Notes: generated by a model from the sequence alone, not told the origin. A stretch of 28,766 bases of DNA from JAWVZH01 sp033722295 (GCA_033722295.1 JAWVZH010000017.1:1-28766); one strand, 5' to 3'. Shown: positions 1 through 7,711, counted from the stretch's first letter. Translations and numbers: made by a program.

Positions 1-1
1 C

Positions 2-316
2 AAGATAAATTTTCCCAAAATATTGGAGATCAGGGGTAAGAAACCATGGGAAGTGCAACATTTGATCGATACCATGGATCTGTGGAAGTTCGGTGATCGA
101 AAGAGCTATACATCGCTGGATCTGCTGGCCCATGTTTTTCACATCCCTTCTCCAAAAGTAGATATAGATGGCAGTCTTGTAGGCCGGGTTTATTGGGAAG
201 AAAAGGATCTGGACCGCATCAGGGCGTACTGCGAAAAAGACGTGCAGACCACAGCCCAGGTATGGGCGGCTCTCAATCATCTCAGTGTGGCAGAACATTT
301 TAATATGGATAAATAA
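2..316 (+). CDS. 3'-5' exonuclease, PolB-like (3' end only)
   Basis: This is the C-terminal part of a predicted DEDDy-family 3'-5' exonuclease related to the proofreading domain of family B DNA polymerases. The frame is open to the left edge, so the true start lies outside the window; the TTG at 23 is internal. Visible signals are an ExoII-like stretch (LIDTMDLWKFGD) and, near the end, the ExoIII pattern YCEKD (Y-x3-D), which marks the DEDDy subclass that uses a tyrosine with two metal ions. The helical C-terminus after this motif is normal. The first catalytic motif (DxE) must lie upstream of the window. It probably acts on DNA 3' ends in the cytoplasm. The next gene is 72 bp downstream on the same strand, with nothing that looks like a clear terminator between them. 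The family call is fairly firm; the physiological substrate is unknown. Confidence 0.72.
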   Translation, partial: KINFPKILEIRGKKPWEVQHLIDTMDLWKFGDRKSYTSLDLLAHVFHIPSPKVDIDGSLVGRVYWEEKDLDRIRAYCEKDVQTTAQVWAALNHLSVAEHFNMDK

Positions 317-388
317 TGTAATGCATAAGTCTCTCTATCAAAGCATGGTATAATTTTTGAACTATTGTATCATGTATAACTTGAGACA

Positions 389-1264
389 ATGAAAAAATAT
401 GTGTTACATGGACTGATCTTAATGGTGATTTTACTTATCCAGTCAATGGGAGCAAGTGCTCAGTGCATACGTCACATTTCACATGAAGTTATCAGTACGG
501 TGCCGTTGGATGATGGCAGCTGTTTTGCAACCGTGGAAGTTTGTTTGCAGAAATCGACCAACGCAGCGGCTTTTATTGATTTTCAACTCAATCACCATTC
601 AGGCTTTTTGCACGAGACCTATGAGACTTCAGGGTTGGGAGTAGGAAAGATAATCTGTCATCTCTTTGAGTTCAATACTGATTGCTCCATGTCCATTTCA
701 CTGACGGGCTATGGCCGACGCGCTGATCATTCTTATTGCGGCATATGGACGACGCTGATTCCTCTGCCTGTGGAACTTTTAAGTTTCAAGGTGAACACGG
801 CAGACGGGAAAAACCGACTTGAGTGGACAGTAGCACAGGAGGTCAATATCAGATCCTACGAAATCCAGAAATATACAGGTAGTGACTTTGTTACCATCTT
901 CGACCAGCCGGCGGTCGCCGAAGAAATGATTGAATATACCTATCAATACCTTGATTATGATCCAGAGGTCATCACCATGTATCGACTGAAAATAATGGAG
1001 GCGAACGGTAACTTTTCCTACTCACCGATCATCTCGACCCAATCTTCAATAATTGCAACAAGTCAATTGGAGATCTACCCGGTTCCCGCTCATACCTTTG
1101 TCATTATCGAAGGAGCCAGTGAAGTTCAGGTGACCAATTTGTCTGGCCAATCCAGCTCATACCTTCTTCCTTCCAATGGTCGACTGGAAGTAGCCGATTG
1201 GCCACGTGGTTTATATTTGGTGCGCACCACGGAAGGTGCGACCGGACAGATCGTGATACGATAG
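389..1264 (+). CDS. Secreted protein with T9SS C-terminal sorting domain
   Basis: A 291-residue exported protein of unknown function. Residues 1-25 form a clear signal peptide (lysines, long hydrophobic core, cleavage after ASA-Q). Residues 26-120 contain six cysteines (26, 45, 52, 90, 99, 117), suggesting a disulfide-stabilised domain. Around 127-170 comes the linker LPVELLSFKV...LEWTVAQEVN...YEIQK, which is very common in Bacteroidota proteins just ahead of a sorting domain. Residues about 220-291 match the type A sorting domain: an EIYPVPA start, a GQ/LYLVRT strand pair and a short C-terminal strand ending in arginine. This domain targets proteins through the type IX secretion system, with cleavage and surface attachment or release. 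No enzymatic motif was recognised in the N-terminal domain. The ATG at 389 is favoured because the signal peptide begins there. Confidence 0.82.
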   Translation: MKKYVLHGLILMVILLIQSMGASAQCIRHISHEVISTVPLDDGSCFATVEVCLQKSTNAAAFIDFQLNHHSGFLHETYETSGLGVGKIICHLFEFNTDCSMSISLTGYGRRADHSYCGIWTTLIPLPVELLSFKVNTADGKNRLEWTVAQEVNIRSYEIQKYTGSDFVTIFDQPAVAEEMIEYTYQYLDYDPEVITMYRLKIMEANGNFSYSPIISTQSSIIATSQLEIYPVPAHTFVIIEGASEVQVTNLSGQSSSYLLPSNGRLEVADWPRGLYLVRTTEGATGQIVIR

Positions 1265-1323
1265 AGTGACATTTGGTTAAGATTGATTAGGTCAAAATTG
1301 ATCTGTCGAATTACCTTTACGTT

Positions 1324-1992
1324 ATGAATCATCTTGTTGCTCCTTCCTTATTAGCTGCTGATTTTACTCGGTTATCTGAGGAGGTGCGAATGTTCGACCA
1401 AAGTGAGGGTGACTGGTTGCACCTTGACGTTATGGATGGACATTTTGTACCTAATATCAGTTTTGGCATTCCCGTGATCAGGTCTGTCAGGGAACTTACC
1501 CAAAAACCTTTTGATGTTCACCTGATGATCTCCGATCCTGACCGTTATCTTGAAGCATTCAAGGATGCTGGCGCTAATGTTCTTACCGTTCACTACGAAG
1601 CTTGTGATCATTTGCACAGAACGGTCACCGCCATCCGCGAGCTCGACATGATGGCTGGAGTTGCCATCAATCCGCATACCTCTGTAGAATCATTAGAAGA
1701 TGTTTTGGAGGAGATCGATCTGGTCTGTATGATGTCGGTCAATCCTGGATTTGGTGGTCAAAAGTTTATCTATCGCACTTTGAACAAGATCAAGCGATTA
1801 AAAACAATCATCATCGAACGCAATTTGAACGTCAAGATCGAAGTAGATGGCGGTGTGGGATTACAGAATGCCGAAGCCATAGTAAAAGCTGGTGGCGACG
1901 TGCTGGTCGCCGGTAGTTCGGTATTCAAGTCTGATGATCCCTCCAAGGCGATTAGTGATCTCAAGGCTGTGTCAACCCATACTATTATATAA
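1324..1992 (+). CDS. rpe: Ribulose-phosphate 3-epimerase
   Basis: This enzyme interconverts D-ribulose 5-phosphate and D-xylulose 5-phosphate in the pentose phosphate pathway (cytoplasm). At 222 residues it has the usual length, and the TIM-barrel motifs appear in order: VAPSLLAADF at the N-terminus, HLDVMDGHFVPN (metal-binding His and the first catalytic Asp), FDVHLMI (second metal His), HYEA, the phosphate-side MSVNPGFGGQKF, and EVDGGV (second catalytic Asp), followed by the phosphate-binding VAGSSVF. All expected metal ligands and catalytic residues appear present. The gene starts 59 bp after the T9SS cargo gene and ends 20 bp before the TonB-dependent receptor. The receptor is therefore probably co-transcribed, although no functional link is evident. 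Confidence 0.96.
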   Translation: MNHLVAPSLLAADFTRLSEEVRMFDQSEGDWLHLDVMDGHFVPNISFGIPVIRSVRELTQKPFDVHLMISDPDRYLEAFKDAGANVLTVHYEACDHLHRTVTAIRELDMMAGVAINPHTSVESLEDVLEEIDLVCMMSVNPGFGGQKFIYRTLNKIKRLKTIIIERNLNVKIEVDGGVGLQNAEAIVKAGGDVLVAGSSVFKSDDPSKAISDLKAVSTHTII

Positions 1993-2012
1993 GTCAAGGC
2001 GTTTGGATTCCT

Positions 2013-4520
2013 ATGAGGTTGCTCTTTCCTTTTCTGTTGATCTGTATCTCTCATTTTTGCCAGGGGCAGAATGCCCGGATAATAGGTAAGGTGGCGGATA
2101 AAGTGTCGTTGATACCCGTTGATTTTGCCACTGTTTATGTCGAAGGCACAAATAATGCTACTGAAACAGATCAGGGTGGAAACTTCTCCCTGGACGTACC
2201 GAGCGATGAGGAGCTGGTGATCAAAGTATCGCGCATTGGATACCAGATGGCCAGCCTGGAGGTATCTTCTATGGATGAAGGCCAAATAAGGAAGCTCAAT
2301 GTATTTCTTGCCAGCAGAAAGTCTGATGTGGAAGTGACGGTAACCGAAAGTCGCATCGAGGACCTGGGTATGATCAATGAGGAGGTGACAGAATTTATAC
2401 AATTGCCTACAACAACAGGAAACTTTGAGAGTGTACTGCCCCACATCGCATTGGGAACGAGCAGTGGTACCGGTGGAGAATTGTCTTCCCAGTATAATGT
2501 CAGGGGCGGAAATTATGATGAAAACCTCGTTTATGTCAATGATTTTGAGATCTACAGGCCTCAATTGATCCGAGCGGGCCAGCAGGAAGGCCTGACCTTC
2601 CCCAATATCAATCTTATCAGGGATCTGAAATTTTCATCGGGAGGTTTCGAATCCAAATATGGCGACAAGCTCTCTTCTGTGCTTGATATCAGATATAAGC
2701 GTCCCGATAGTCTTAGGGCAAGCGTGAGTGCTTCGGCCCTTGGAGCCTCCGCACACGTGGAAGGTAGAAAGGATTTGTTCAGTAGTCAAAGTCCGTTTCG
2801 ATTTTTAGTCGGGGCCCGGTACAAGACAACAAGATACCTACTGGGAACTCTTGATACGGAAGGAGAATATTTACCGACTTTTGTAGATATCCAGTCGTAT
2901 CTGACCTATGATCTAAACAACAACTGGCAAATCGGGTGGATGTCCAACTACAACAAGAGCATCTATGATTTCACTCCTCAGGAAAGAACTACAGCCTTTG
3001 GTACTACAGATTTTGCGCTCAAGCTCAACAGTACATTTCAAGGTGGGGAAATAGACGATTTTTCTGTTTATTTCAACGGTATATCCATGACGTATTTGCC
3101 TGAAAGAGCACGGAATCCGCTGTTCCTGAAATTCATGGCATCCAATTACCTTGGTAATGAAAATGAAAGATTCGATATTCTTGGCAGTTACGGTTTGTTT
3201 CAAATTGAAACCGCACCGGGCGATGATCAGGGAGAGGAAGTTTTTCTTTGGGGCAACGGCACTCAACATCAGTACGTCCGGAATTTCCTTATGAGCAGCG
3301 TATCGTCTTTGGTGCATAGGGGAGGAATAGAGTTACAAATAGGGAGCAATACAGACCATACTCACTTTCTGCAATGGGGCATCAAGTATAAGAATGAGAT
3401 CATCAATGACCGGATCAACGAATGGGAGAGACTGGACTCCGCAGGTTACTCACTACCCTATGATACCAACCTTGTCAGGCTGTCTTACGTATACAAATCA
3501 GAGAATGAGCTGAACTCCAACAGAATATCTGGGTATTTCCAGGACTCTTACAGCTTTATAAATGACCGTCATGAGTTACGTATATCGGGAGGTGTCAGAG
3601 CATCCTTCTGGGATTTGAACGAAGAGCTCATTCTGAGCCCAAGAATGCAGATCCTTTATAAACCATTGAAATGGGAGGAGGACATATCATTTAAGCTGGC
3701 ATCAGGCCTGTACCATCAACCACCTTTTTACAGAGAGATGCGCAGGATCGATGGTACTTTGAATACCGGCCTTCAAGCTCAAAAGTCGGCACATTTTCTG
3801 GCAGGCATGACCTACGACTTTGATTGGAAAAAGGTCAGTAACAAGAAATTTCGGCTGATCACAGAAGTCTATTATAAAAAGCTTTGGGACCTGGTCACCT
3901 ATGACGTAGAAAATGTCAGGATCAGATATTCGGGTGAAAATGATGCTACTGGCTATGTTTTCGGTTTCGATGCCAGAGTCAATGGCGAGTTCGTTCCGGG
4001 TGCAGAATCCTGGTTCAATGTTTCATTCCTGAGCGCGAGGGAGAATATCGAGGAGGTCCAGCATCTTAAAAGGGAGTTCGGCAGTTCTGAGGCAACTGAG
4101 GTGGAGAATGTTCCACGTCCTTCTGATCAACTTTTGACCATGAGTGTGTTTTTCCAGGATTATCTGCCGAGAAATGAGAACTTCAAGATGAACCTGAACT
4201 TCACAGTTGGATCGGGATTGCCATTTGGATTGCCAGGGTCTAACCGGGTCTATCGAAATACCTACAGGTATGACGTATACCACAGGGTCGATCTTGGTTT
4301 TAGTTTTCAGCTCTGGGAAGAAGAATGGAGGAGAAGAAAGCCGCATCACTTCCTGTCCTTTTCCCGGAACGCCTGGGTGAGTCTCGAAGTATTCAATTTG
4401 ATGAAGATCCAGAATGAAGCCTCCAAGACCTGGATAAAGTCGATATACGGCGTTCAGTTTGCCATACCCAATTATCTTACCTCCAGGAGGATCAATCTTA
4501 AGCTGAGACTGGACTTCTAA
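2013..4520 (+). CDS. TonB-dependent outer-membrane receptor
   Basis: An 835-residue outer-membrane beta-barrel. Residues 1-18 are a signal peptide ending at CQGQ. Residues about 20-100 are a carboxypeptidase-D regulatory-like beta-sandwich (GKVADKVSLIPVDFATVYVEG, GGNFSLDVPS, VKVSRIGY), typical of Bacteroidota receptors. Residues about 110-230 are the plug, with QYNVRGGNYDENLVYVNDFEIY and SSGGFESKYGDKLSSVLDI. The rest is a barrel rich in aromatic-ended strands, ending in the C-terminal strand RRINLKLRLDF with the terminal phenylalanine expected by the BAM insertase. It would import a large ligand using TonB energy. There is no SusD partner next to it, so a glycan-uptake SusC role is not favoured and the ligand cannot be predicted. 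It follows rpe by 20 bp. Confidence 0.92.
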   Translation: MRLLFPFLLICISHFCQGQNARIIGKVADKVSLIPVDFATVYVEGTNNATETDQGGNFSLDVPSDEELVIKVSRIGYQMASLEVSSMDEGQIRKLNVFLASRKSDVEVTVTESRIEDLGMINEEVTEFIQLPTTTGNFESVLPHIALGTSSGTGGELSSQYNVRGGNYDENLVYVNDFEIYRPQLIRAGQQEGLTFPNINLIRDLKFSSGGFESKYGDKLSSVLDIRYKRPDSLRASVSASALGASAHVEGRKDLFSSQSPFRFLVGARYKTTRYLLGTLDTEGEYLPTFVDIQSYLTYDLNNNWQIGWMSNYNKSIYDFTPQERTTAFGTTDFALKLNSTFQGGEIDDFSVYFNGISMTYLPERARNPLFLKFMASNYLGNENERFDILGSYGLFQIETAPGDDQGEEVFLWGNGTQHQYVRNFLMSSVSSLVHRGGIELQIGSNTDHTHFLQWGIKYKNEIINDRINEWERLDSAGYSLPYDTNLVRLSYVYKSENELNSNRISGYFQDSYSFINDRHELRISGGVRASFWDLNEELILSPRMQILYKPLKWEEDISFKLASGLYHQPPFYREMRRIDGTLNTGLQAQKSAHFLAGMTYDFDWKKVSNKKFRLITEVYYKKLWDLVTYDVENVRIRYSGENDATGYVFGFDARVNGEFVPGAESWFNVSFLSARENIEEVQHLKREFGSSEATEVENVPRPSDQLLTMSVFFQDYLPRNENFKMNLNFTVGSGLPFGLPGSNRVYRNTYRYDVYHRVDLGFSFQLWEEEWRRRKPHHFLSFSRNAWVSLEVFNLMKIQNEASKTWIKSIYGVQFAIPNYLTSRRINLKLRLDF

Positions 4521-4551
4521 GAGAGTGGGGACAAGGCTTTCGAAACTCTTG

Positions 4552-4573
4552 ATAATTATACCTGGTAAATTAT
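4552..4573. repeat. AT-rich inverted repeat between receptor gene and rpsP promoter
   Basis: ATAATT-A-TAC pairs with GTA-AATTAT around a CTG loop, a nine-pair stem with one bulged A. No T-run follows on the plus strand, so it is a poor intrinsic terminator for the receptor gene. It sits 7 bp upstream of the rpsP -7 element and could equally be an operator-like site or chance. Confidence 0.3.
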
Positions 4574-4580
4574 AAAATCA

Positions 4581-4588
4581 TATATTTG
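4581..4588 (+). promoter_or_regulatory. Bacteroidota -7 promoter element for rpsP
   Basis: TATATTTG is an exact match to the Bacteroidota sigma-ABfr -7 consensus TAnnTTTG. It lies 71 bp before the rpsP ATG. The nearest upstream TTG (4549-4551) is 29 bp away, longer than the usual spacing to a -33 element, so only the -7 box is well supported. Transcription would start near 4594, leaving a leader of about 65 nt. Confidence 0.6.
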
Positions 4589-4599
4589 CGCCGCAAATA

Positions 4600-4630
4600 A
4601 CCCGACGCTTGACTAGCAAGGTAATCGGGT
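4600..4630 (+). promoter_or_regulatory. Structured 5' leader of rpsP
   Basis: Within the predicted leader, ACCCGA (4600-4605) pairs exactly with TCGGGT (4625-4630). Inside it CTTG (4608-4611) pairs with CAAG (4617-4620) around a five-base loop, leaving a 2 x 4 internal loop. The result is a two-tier hairpin 29 bases ahead of the start codon. Ribosomal protein genes are often controlled by leaders that mimic rRNA, so autoregulation is possible, but nothing here proves it. Confidence 0.4.
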
Positions 4631-4659
4631 ATGGTTTATCCATTAAAATATTTAAGTAA

Positions 4660-5385
4660 ATGTCCGTAAGAATTAGACTACAAAGACAAGGTAGAAAAAA
4701 GAAACCTTACTATCACATCGTAATAGCTGATCAGCGATCTCCGCGTGACGGTCGCTACATTGAAAGGATCGGCTCCTACAATCCAATGACAACGCCGGCC
4801 ACCATTGACCTCGACAACGATAAGGCTTTCGACTGGCTTATGAAGGGGGCAACGCCGACAGATACGGCAAGAGCCATCTTGAAATTTAAAGGGATCCTCT
4901 ACCGCAAGCACCTGGCTCGTGGTGTCCAAAAAGGCTCGCTGACCCAGGAAAAGGCTGATGAGATGTATGAAGCTTTTGTGGCGGAGAAGGAAGCCAAGAT
5001 CCAGGCCAGGAGAGAGCAATCTGCAAAGGAAAGGGAGGCATTCCTCAAGGCTATTTCCGGAAAAGCTGCACCAATCAAAGAAGAGGTGAAAGAAGAAAGC
5101 GCGCCGGCTCCTGAAGCGGAGGAGACTACCGCAGAAGCAGAGACATCTTCAGAAGATACCCAAGCCACAGAAGCAGCAGAGGCCAGTGAGGAAAAGAGTG
5201 AAGCCGTAGCAGAAGAAGCTGAGACGTCTGAAGAAGCCTCCGGTAAAGAATCTGAAGCTGAAGCTCCAGCGGAGAAAGAAGATGAAGCGGCAAAGGCGGA
5301 GAAAGAAGCTAAAGAAGAAGAAAAGAAAGAAGAGAAAGAAGAGAAACCTGCCGCAGACGCTAAGGGGGCATCCGAGGAAGAATAG
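4660..5385 (+). CDS. rpsP: 30S ribosomal protein S16 with long acidic tail
   Basis: Small-subunit ribosomal protein bS16, which binds 16S rRNA in the 5' and central domains and is needed for assembly. Residues 1-80 carry the conserved core (VRIRLQRQGRKKKPYYHIVIAD, SPRDGRYIERIGSYNP, PTDTARAILKFKG). The usual protein is about 80-90 residues; this one is 241. Residues about 80-140 are a predicted helix rich in Lys and Arg, and about 140-241 are low complexity made almost only of Glu, Ala, Lys and Ser. C-terminal extension of S16 is known in Bacteroidota, but this tail is long. There is no rimM, trmD or rplS downstream, unlike the common rpsP-rimM-trmD-rplS order. The gene has its own promoter, leader and a terminator-like hairpin, so it seems monocistronic. 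Confidence 0.95.
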   Translation: MSVRIRLQRQGRKKKPYYHIVIADQRSPRDGRYIERIGSYNPMTTPATIDLDNDKAFDWLMKGATPTDTARAILKFKGILYRKHLARGVQKGSLTQEKADEMYEAFVAEKEAKIQARREQSAKEREAFLKAISGKAAPIKEEVKEESAPAPEAEETTAEAETSSEDTQATEAAEASEEKSEAVAEEAETSEEASGKESEAEAPAEKEDEAAKAEKEAKEEEKKEEKEEKPAADAKGASEEE

Positions 5386-5447
5386 GGTCAATAGACCACA
5401 GTTGTGATCCTTGCGTTATTATTCGTGAATAAAACTTTTATTTTATG

Positions 5448-5479
5448 AACCTGGTAAGCGCGAATTGACTTACTAGGTT
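5448..5479 (+). terminator. Terminator-like hairpin after rpsP
   Basis: AACCTGGTAAG (5448-5458) pairs with CTTACTAGGTT (5469-5479): eleven pairs with one G-T wobble around a ten-base loop, 62 bp after the rpsP stop. The following TTTAACTTTATT is T-rich but interrupted, so an intrinsic terminator is plausible rather than certain. The remaining bases up to 5513 show only a one-mismatch -7 element (TAACTTTA at 5480-5487) for the next gene. Confidence 0.5.
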
Positions 5480-5513
5480 TAACTTTATTGAACAGCTTGC
5501 CAAATCAAATGCC

Positions 5514-6905
5514 ATGCATGAACTAGATAGTCAGTTTAAAGAGCGCCTGGAGAAGATCAAGTCGGCTATCCAGGATTCTGAAGAATTGCAGAATTATCTC
5601 GACAATGAAGAAGCCGAGGGTTACAAGGCTCTTCAAGAGAAGTTCGAACCGGAAATTGCTGAACTTCACAAGGAAGTCATGGATAATCATCCTCTGCAGG
5701 CTTTGAGTTTGGAGAAAGAGTTGCTCGATGCGGGATTTGAAGGTCTTTTTATCCCAAGAATGTTGGGTTACAGCGTTCTGAGAGGGGAGCTGAACGAGAA
5801 TATCAAGTATGTGCGTCCCCAAAACCATTTTCGTCATATCCTGACTGTAATCTGCGATTCTGCAAATTTTGACTTCATAAAACAGAGGATCGGTCAGAGT
5901 GTGCAAATGGGATTTGCATTGAGTAGCGATATCTGGGTTACTGGCTTCATCGCAGATATTGACAATAAAAAGATCAGAACCTATTTTCAGAATCTCCTTT
6001 CCACAAGATTTCGTGATCCGGAGATCAGGATAGGTGCTTACAGAAGGTATAAAAAACAATTCACCAACATGAATTACCTGACGGTGAAGATCCCTTCAAA
6101 TAAGGCCGAATTAACCAATGGCATCAATAACCTTATCCGTTTTCTTGAATCAAGGGACGAGATGGGACTCAGTCATGAAAGTTATGAAAAGGAGATTCTC
6201 GACCTTTTCGAACAGGATGACCTAAAGGCTACAAGAGAATTTGTCAGGCTGTGTACAACCTTACTGAAGCTGGAGCACATTAGTGATAAGGTTAAGGAAG
6301 CAGTGGCTTCTTCATTCAACTATCTCAGAAAAGAACATCCAAGGTTCAATCAGATCTATTTTGATCTCCTGGAAGATAAACTGGAGCATTTGAGTGGTGT
6401 AGATCCGGAATTTGATCGTCAGATGGCAACTGTTCTGGATGAGTCCATTAAAGATGACATGTTGAAGTTCTATCATCTCATGGATATCATGCATTCCAAG
6501 GGTTATATCCATGATGACACGATCGAGGATGTTAGAAAGTTCTATAATGCCCATGAGGGACTCTCTACGATCAACCAATGTTTACGTCTCACAGTATCGG
6601 GCTACTTTGCCAAACTCCTGGAAAATCTCGAAGAAGGTGATTTTAGAGAATACTTTGACCTCAGCAAGATTTTTGATATCTACATCAACCTGTTTTCCAA
6701 TGAAGCCTTCAATCAGAGAGTAAAACGGGCTAATCTGGCTTATATAAAAAGATTGCTGAAGCACTTTACCGACAAACGGAGCAAAGATTATCAGGAGATC
6801 AAGAAATTCGTTTCTATAGCCTTTGTTGATATGGGCTTTTTGAACGACAAGGAGGTTATAGAACTCTTTAAAACACGCCGTAAGAAGAAGAAAAAGACGG
6901 CATAA
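5514..6905 (+). CDS. Conserved-looking helical protein of unknown function
   Basis: I do not recognise this 463-residue protein. It has no signal peptide or membrane segment, so it is probably cytoplasmic. The first 60 residues are strongly charged and probably helical or coiled coil. A central part (about 75-205) mixes helix and strand, with phrases such as GFEGLFIPRMLGYSVLRGE and FALSSDIWVTGFIADI that look like a folded domain. Residues 205-450 read as a series of amphipathic helices resembling helical-repeat proteins. The C-terminus is a basic tail, TRRKKKKKTA, that could contact nucleic acid or ribosomes. It lies just after rpsP and 6 bp before an EI24-like gene, so it heads a plus-strand run that may extend to 11536. 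Coding is supported by length, composition and tight spacing; the function is open. Confidence 0.85.
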   Translation: MHELDSQFKERLEKIKSAIQDSEELQNYLDNEEAEGYKALQEKFEPEIAELHKEVMDNHPLQALSLEKELLDAGFEGLFIPRMLGYSVLRGELNENIKYVRPQNHFRHILTVICDSANFDFIKQRIGQSVQMGFALSSDIWVTGFIADIDNKKIRTYFQNLLSTRFRDPEIRIGAYRRYKKQFTNMNYLTVKIPSNKAELTNGINNLIRFLESRDEMGLSHESYEKEILDLFEQDDLKATREFVRLCTTLLKLEHISDKVKEAVASSFNYLRKEHPRFNQIYFDLLEDKLEHLSGVDPEFDRQMATVLDESIKDDMLKFYHLMDIMHSKGYIHDDTIEDVRKFYNAHEGLSTINQCLRLTVSGYFAKLLENLEEGDFREYFDLSKIFDIYINLFSNEAFNQRVKRANLAYIKRLLKHFTDKRSKDYQEIKKFVSIAFVDMGFLNDKEVIELFKTRRKKKKKTA

Positions 6906-6911
6906 TTCCGC

Positions 6912-7652
6912 ATGATCAGTGACGTTATAGATGGACTGTTCTCCCATATAAGGGTACTTGGTGTCCTGGGACGTCATGGTTTGATGAAGTACTTCATTCT
7001 GAGCGGAATCGGTGGATTACTGATAGGAGCTCTTCTCATCTGGGGCATTTTCATATACTACGACGATATTGGAGCATTTCTGTCCGGCATTTGGCCCTGG
7101 GAGTCGGGGAGTGCCATTTTCGATGTGATCGCGGATAGCTTTTCTGTGTTGATGATGTTATTGATTGTGTTCTTAATATATAAGTACCTGATATTTATAC
7201 TTTTAGCACCAATAATGAGCCTGGTTTCTCAGCGAATTGAAAGAATTGAGAGAGGGCACGTAGCATCTAGTGGGATCAATGTGGTCGGAGAGATTATCCG
7301 AGGCCTAAAGCTTGCAATTAGGAATATATTCAAGGAAGTACTTTTCACGATCATTCTACTGATCATATCGGTTGTTTTACCCTGGCTGGCGTGGCTGACC
7401 GGTATAATGATATTCGTGATCCAGGCCTATTATGCCGGATTTGGGAATATGGACTATACCCTCGAAAGATATTATTCCACAACACGGTCCATTGAGTTTG
7501 TCAGTAGGAACCGTGGGTTTGCCGTAGGGAATGGTATCATTTTTCTTCTCTTACTCACCATACCGGTTTTGGGCATGTTTATTGCACCATTCTTTGGGGC
7601 TGCGGGGGCGACTCTTGGGACTTTAGACCGTCTTGAGGGCGACTACCTCTGA
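6912..7652 (+). CDS. EI24/CysZ-like integral membrane protein
   Basis: A 246-residue inner-membrane protein with hydrophobic segments near residues 25-50, 75-105, 140-175 and 205-240. The spacing of helices, the conserved patch LAPIMSLVSQRIE, the YYAGFGNMDYTLERY region and the C-terminal FGAAGATL resemble the EI24 family (formerly DUF540), which includes the sulfate transporter CysZ. The family call is from pattern recognition only. A sulfate-transport role should not be assumed, since no cysteine-biosynthesis gene is nearby. The start at 6912 is 6 bp after the previous stop, which suggests co-transcription. It is followed by 59 bp containing two small hairpins. Confidence 0.72.
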   Translation: MISDVIDGLFSHIRVLGVLGRHGLMKYFILSGIGGLLIGALLIWGIFIYYDDIGAFLSGIWPWESGSAIFDVIADSFSVLMMLLIVFLIYKYLIFILLAPIMSLVSQRIERIERGHVASSGINVVGEIIRGLKLAIRNIFKEVLFTIILLIISVVLPWLAWLTGIMIFVIQAYYAGFGNMDYTLERYYSTTRSIEFVSRNRGFAVGNGIIFLLLLTIPVLGMFIAPFFGAAGATLGTLDRLEGDYL

Positions 7653-7662
7653 CCATTATTGA

Positions 7663-7697
7663 GTATCTTTGAGATACATTTTGCTCAATGAGCAGAA
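7663..7697 (+). repeat. Two tandem small hairpins between the EI24-like gene and the HU/SPOR gene
   Basis: GTATCT-TTG-AGATAC (7663-7677) is a perfect six-pair hairpin with a three-base loop. Immediately after it, TTTTGCTC-AAT-GAGCAGAA (7679-7697) forms eight pairs including one wobble. Either could weakly terminate the upstream transcript or attenuate the next gene. A promoter element overlaps the first. Confidence 0.35.
7664..7671 (+). promoter_or_regulatory. Possible -7 promoter element for the HU/SPOR gene
   Basis: TATCTTTG exactly matches TAnnTTTG and sits 40 bp before the ATG at 7712. No -33 TTTG lies at the expected spacing (TTG at 7633-7635 is 28 bp away). It overlaps the first hairpin, so its role is ambiguous. 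Confidence 0.4.
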
Positions 7698-7711
7698 TTG
7701 AATTTTAGGCC

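Noticed and set aside
1770..2564. Minus-strand open frame of 264 residues over rpe and the receptor gene
   Set aside because: It spans two well-supported plus-strand genes and looks like an antisense shadow.
2013..4520. Calling the receptor a SusC glycan importer
   Set aside because: No SusD gene follows and the length is shorter than typical SusC proteins.
5080..5385. GAA/AAG-rich tract considered as a tandem repeat or assembly artefact
   Set aside because: There is no fixed unit; the frame stays open and codes a low-complexity tail in the rpsP frame, as known in other Bacteroidota S16 proteins.
5149..5391. Minus-strand Phe/Leu-rich peptide opposite the rpsP tail
   Set aside because: Its apparent membrane protein composition is just the reverse of the purine-rich Glu/Lys codons.
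6912..7652. Naming the EI24-like gene cysZ
   Set aside because: No sulfate-assimilation genes are nearby and the family is broader than sulfate transporters.
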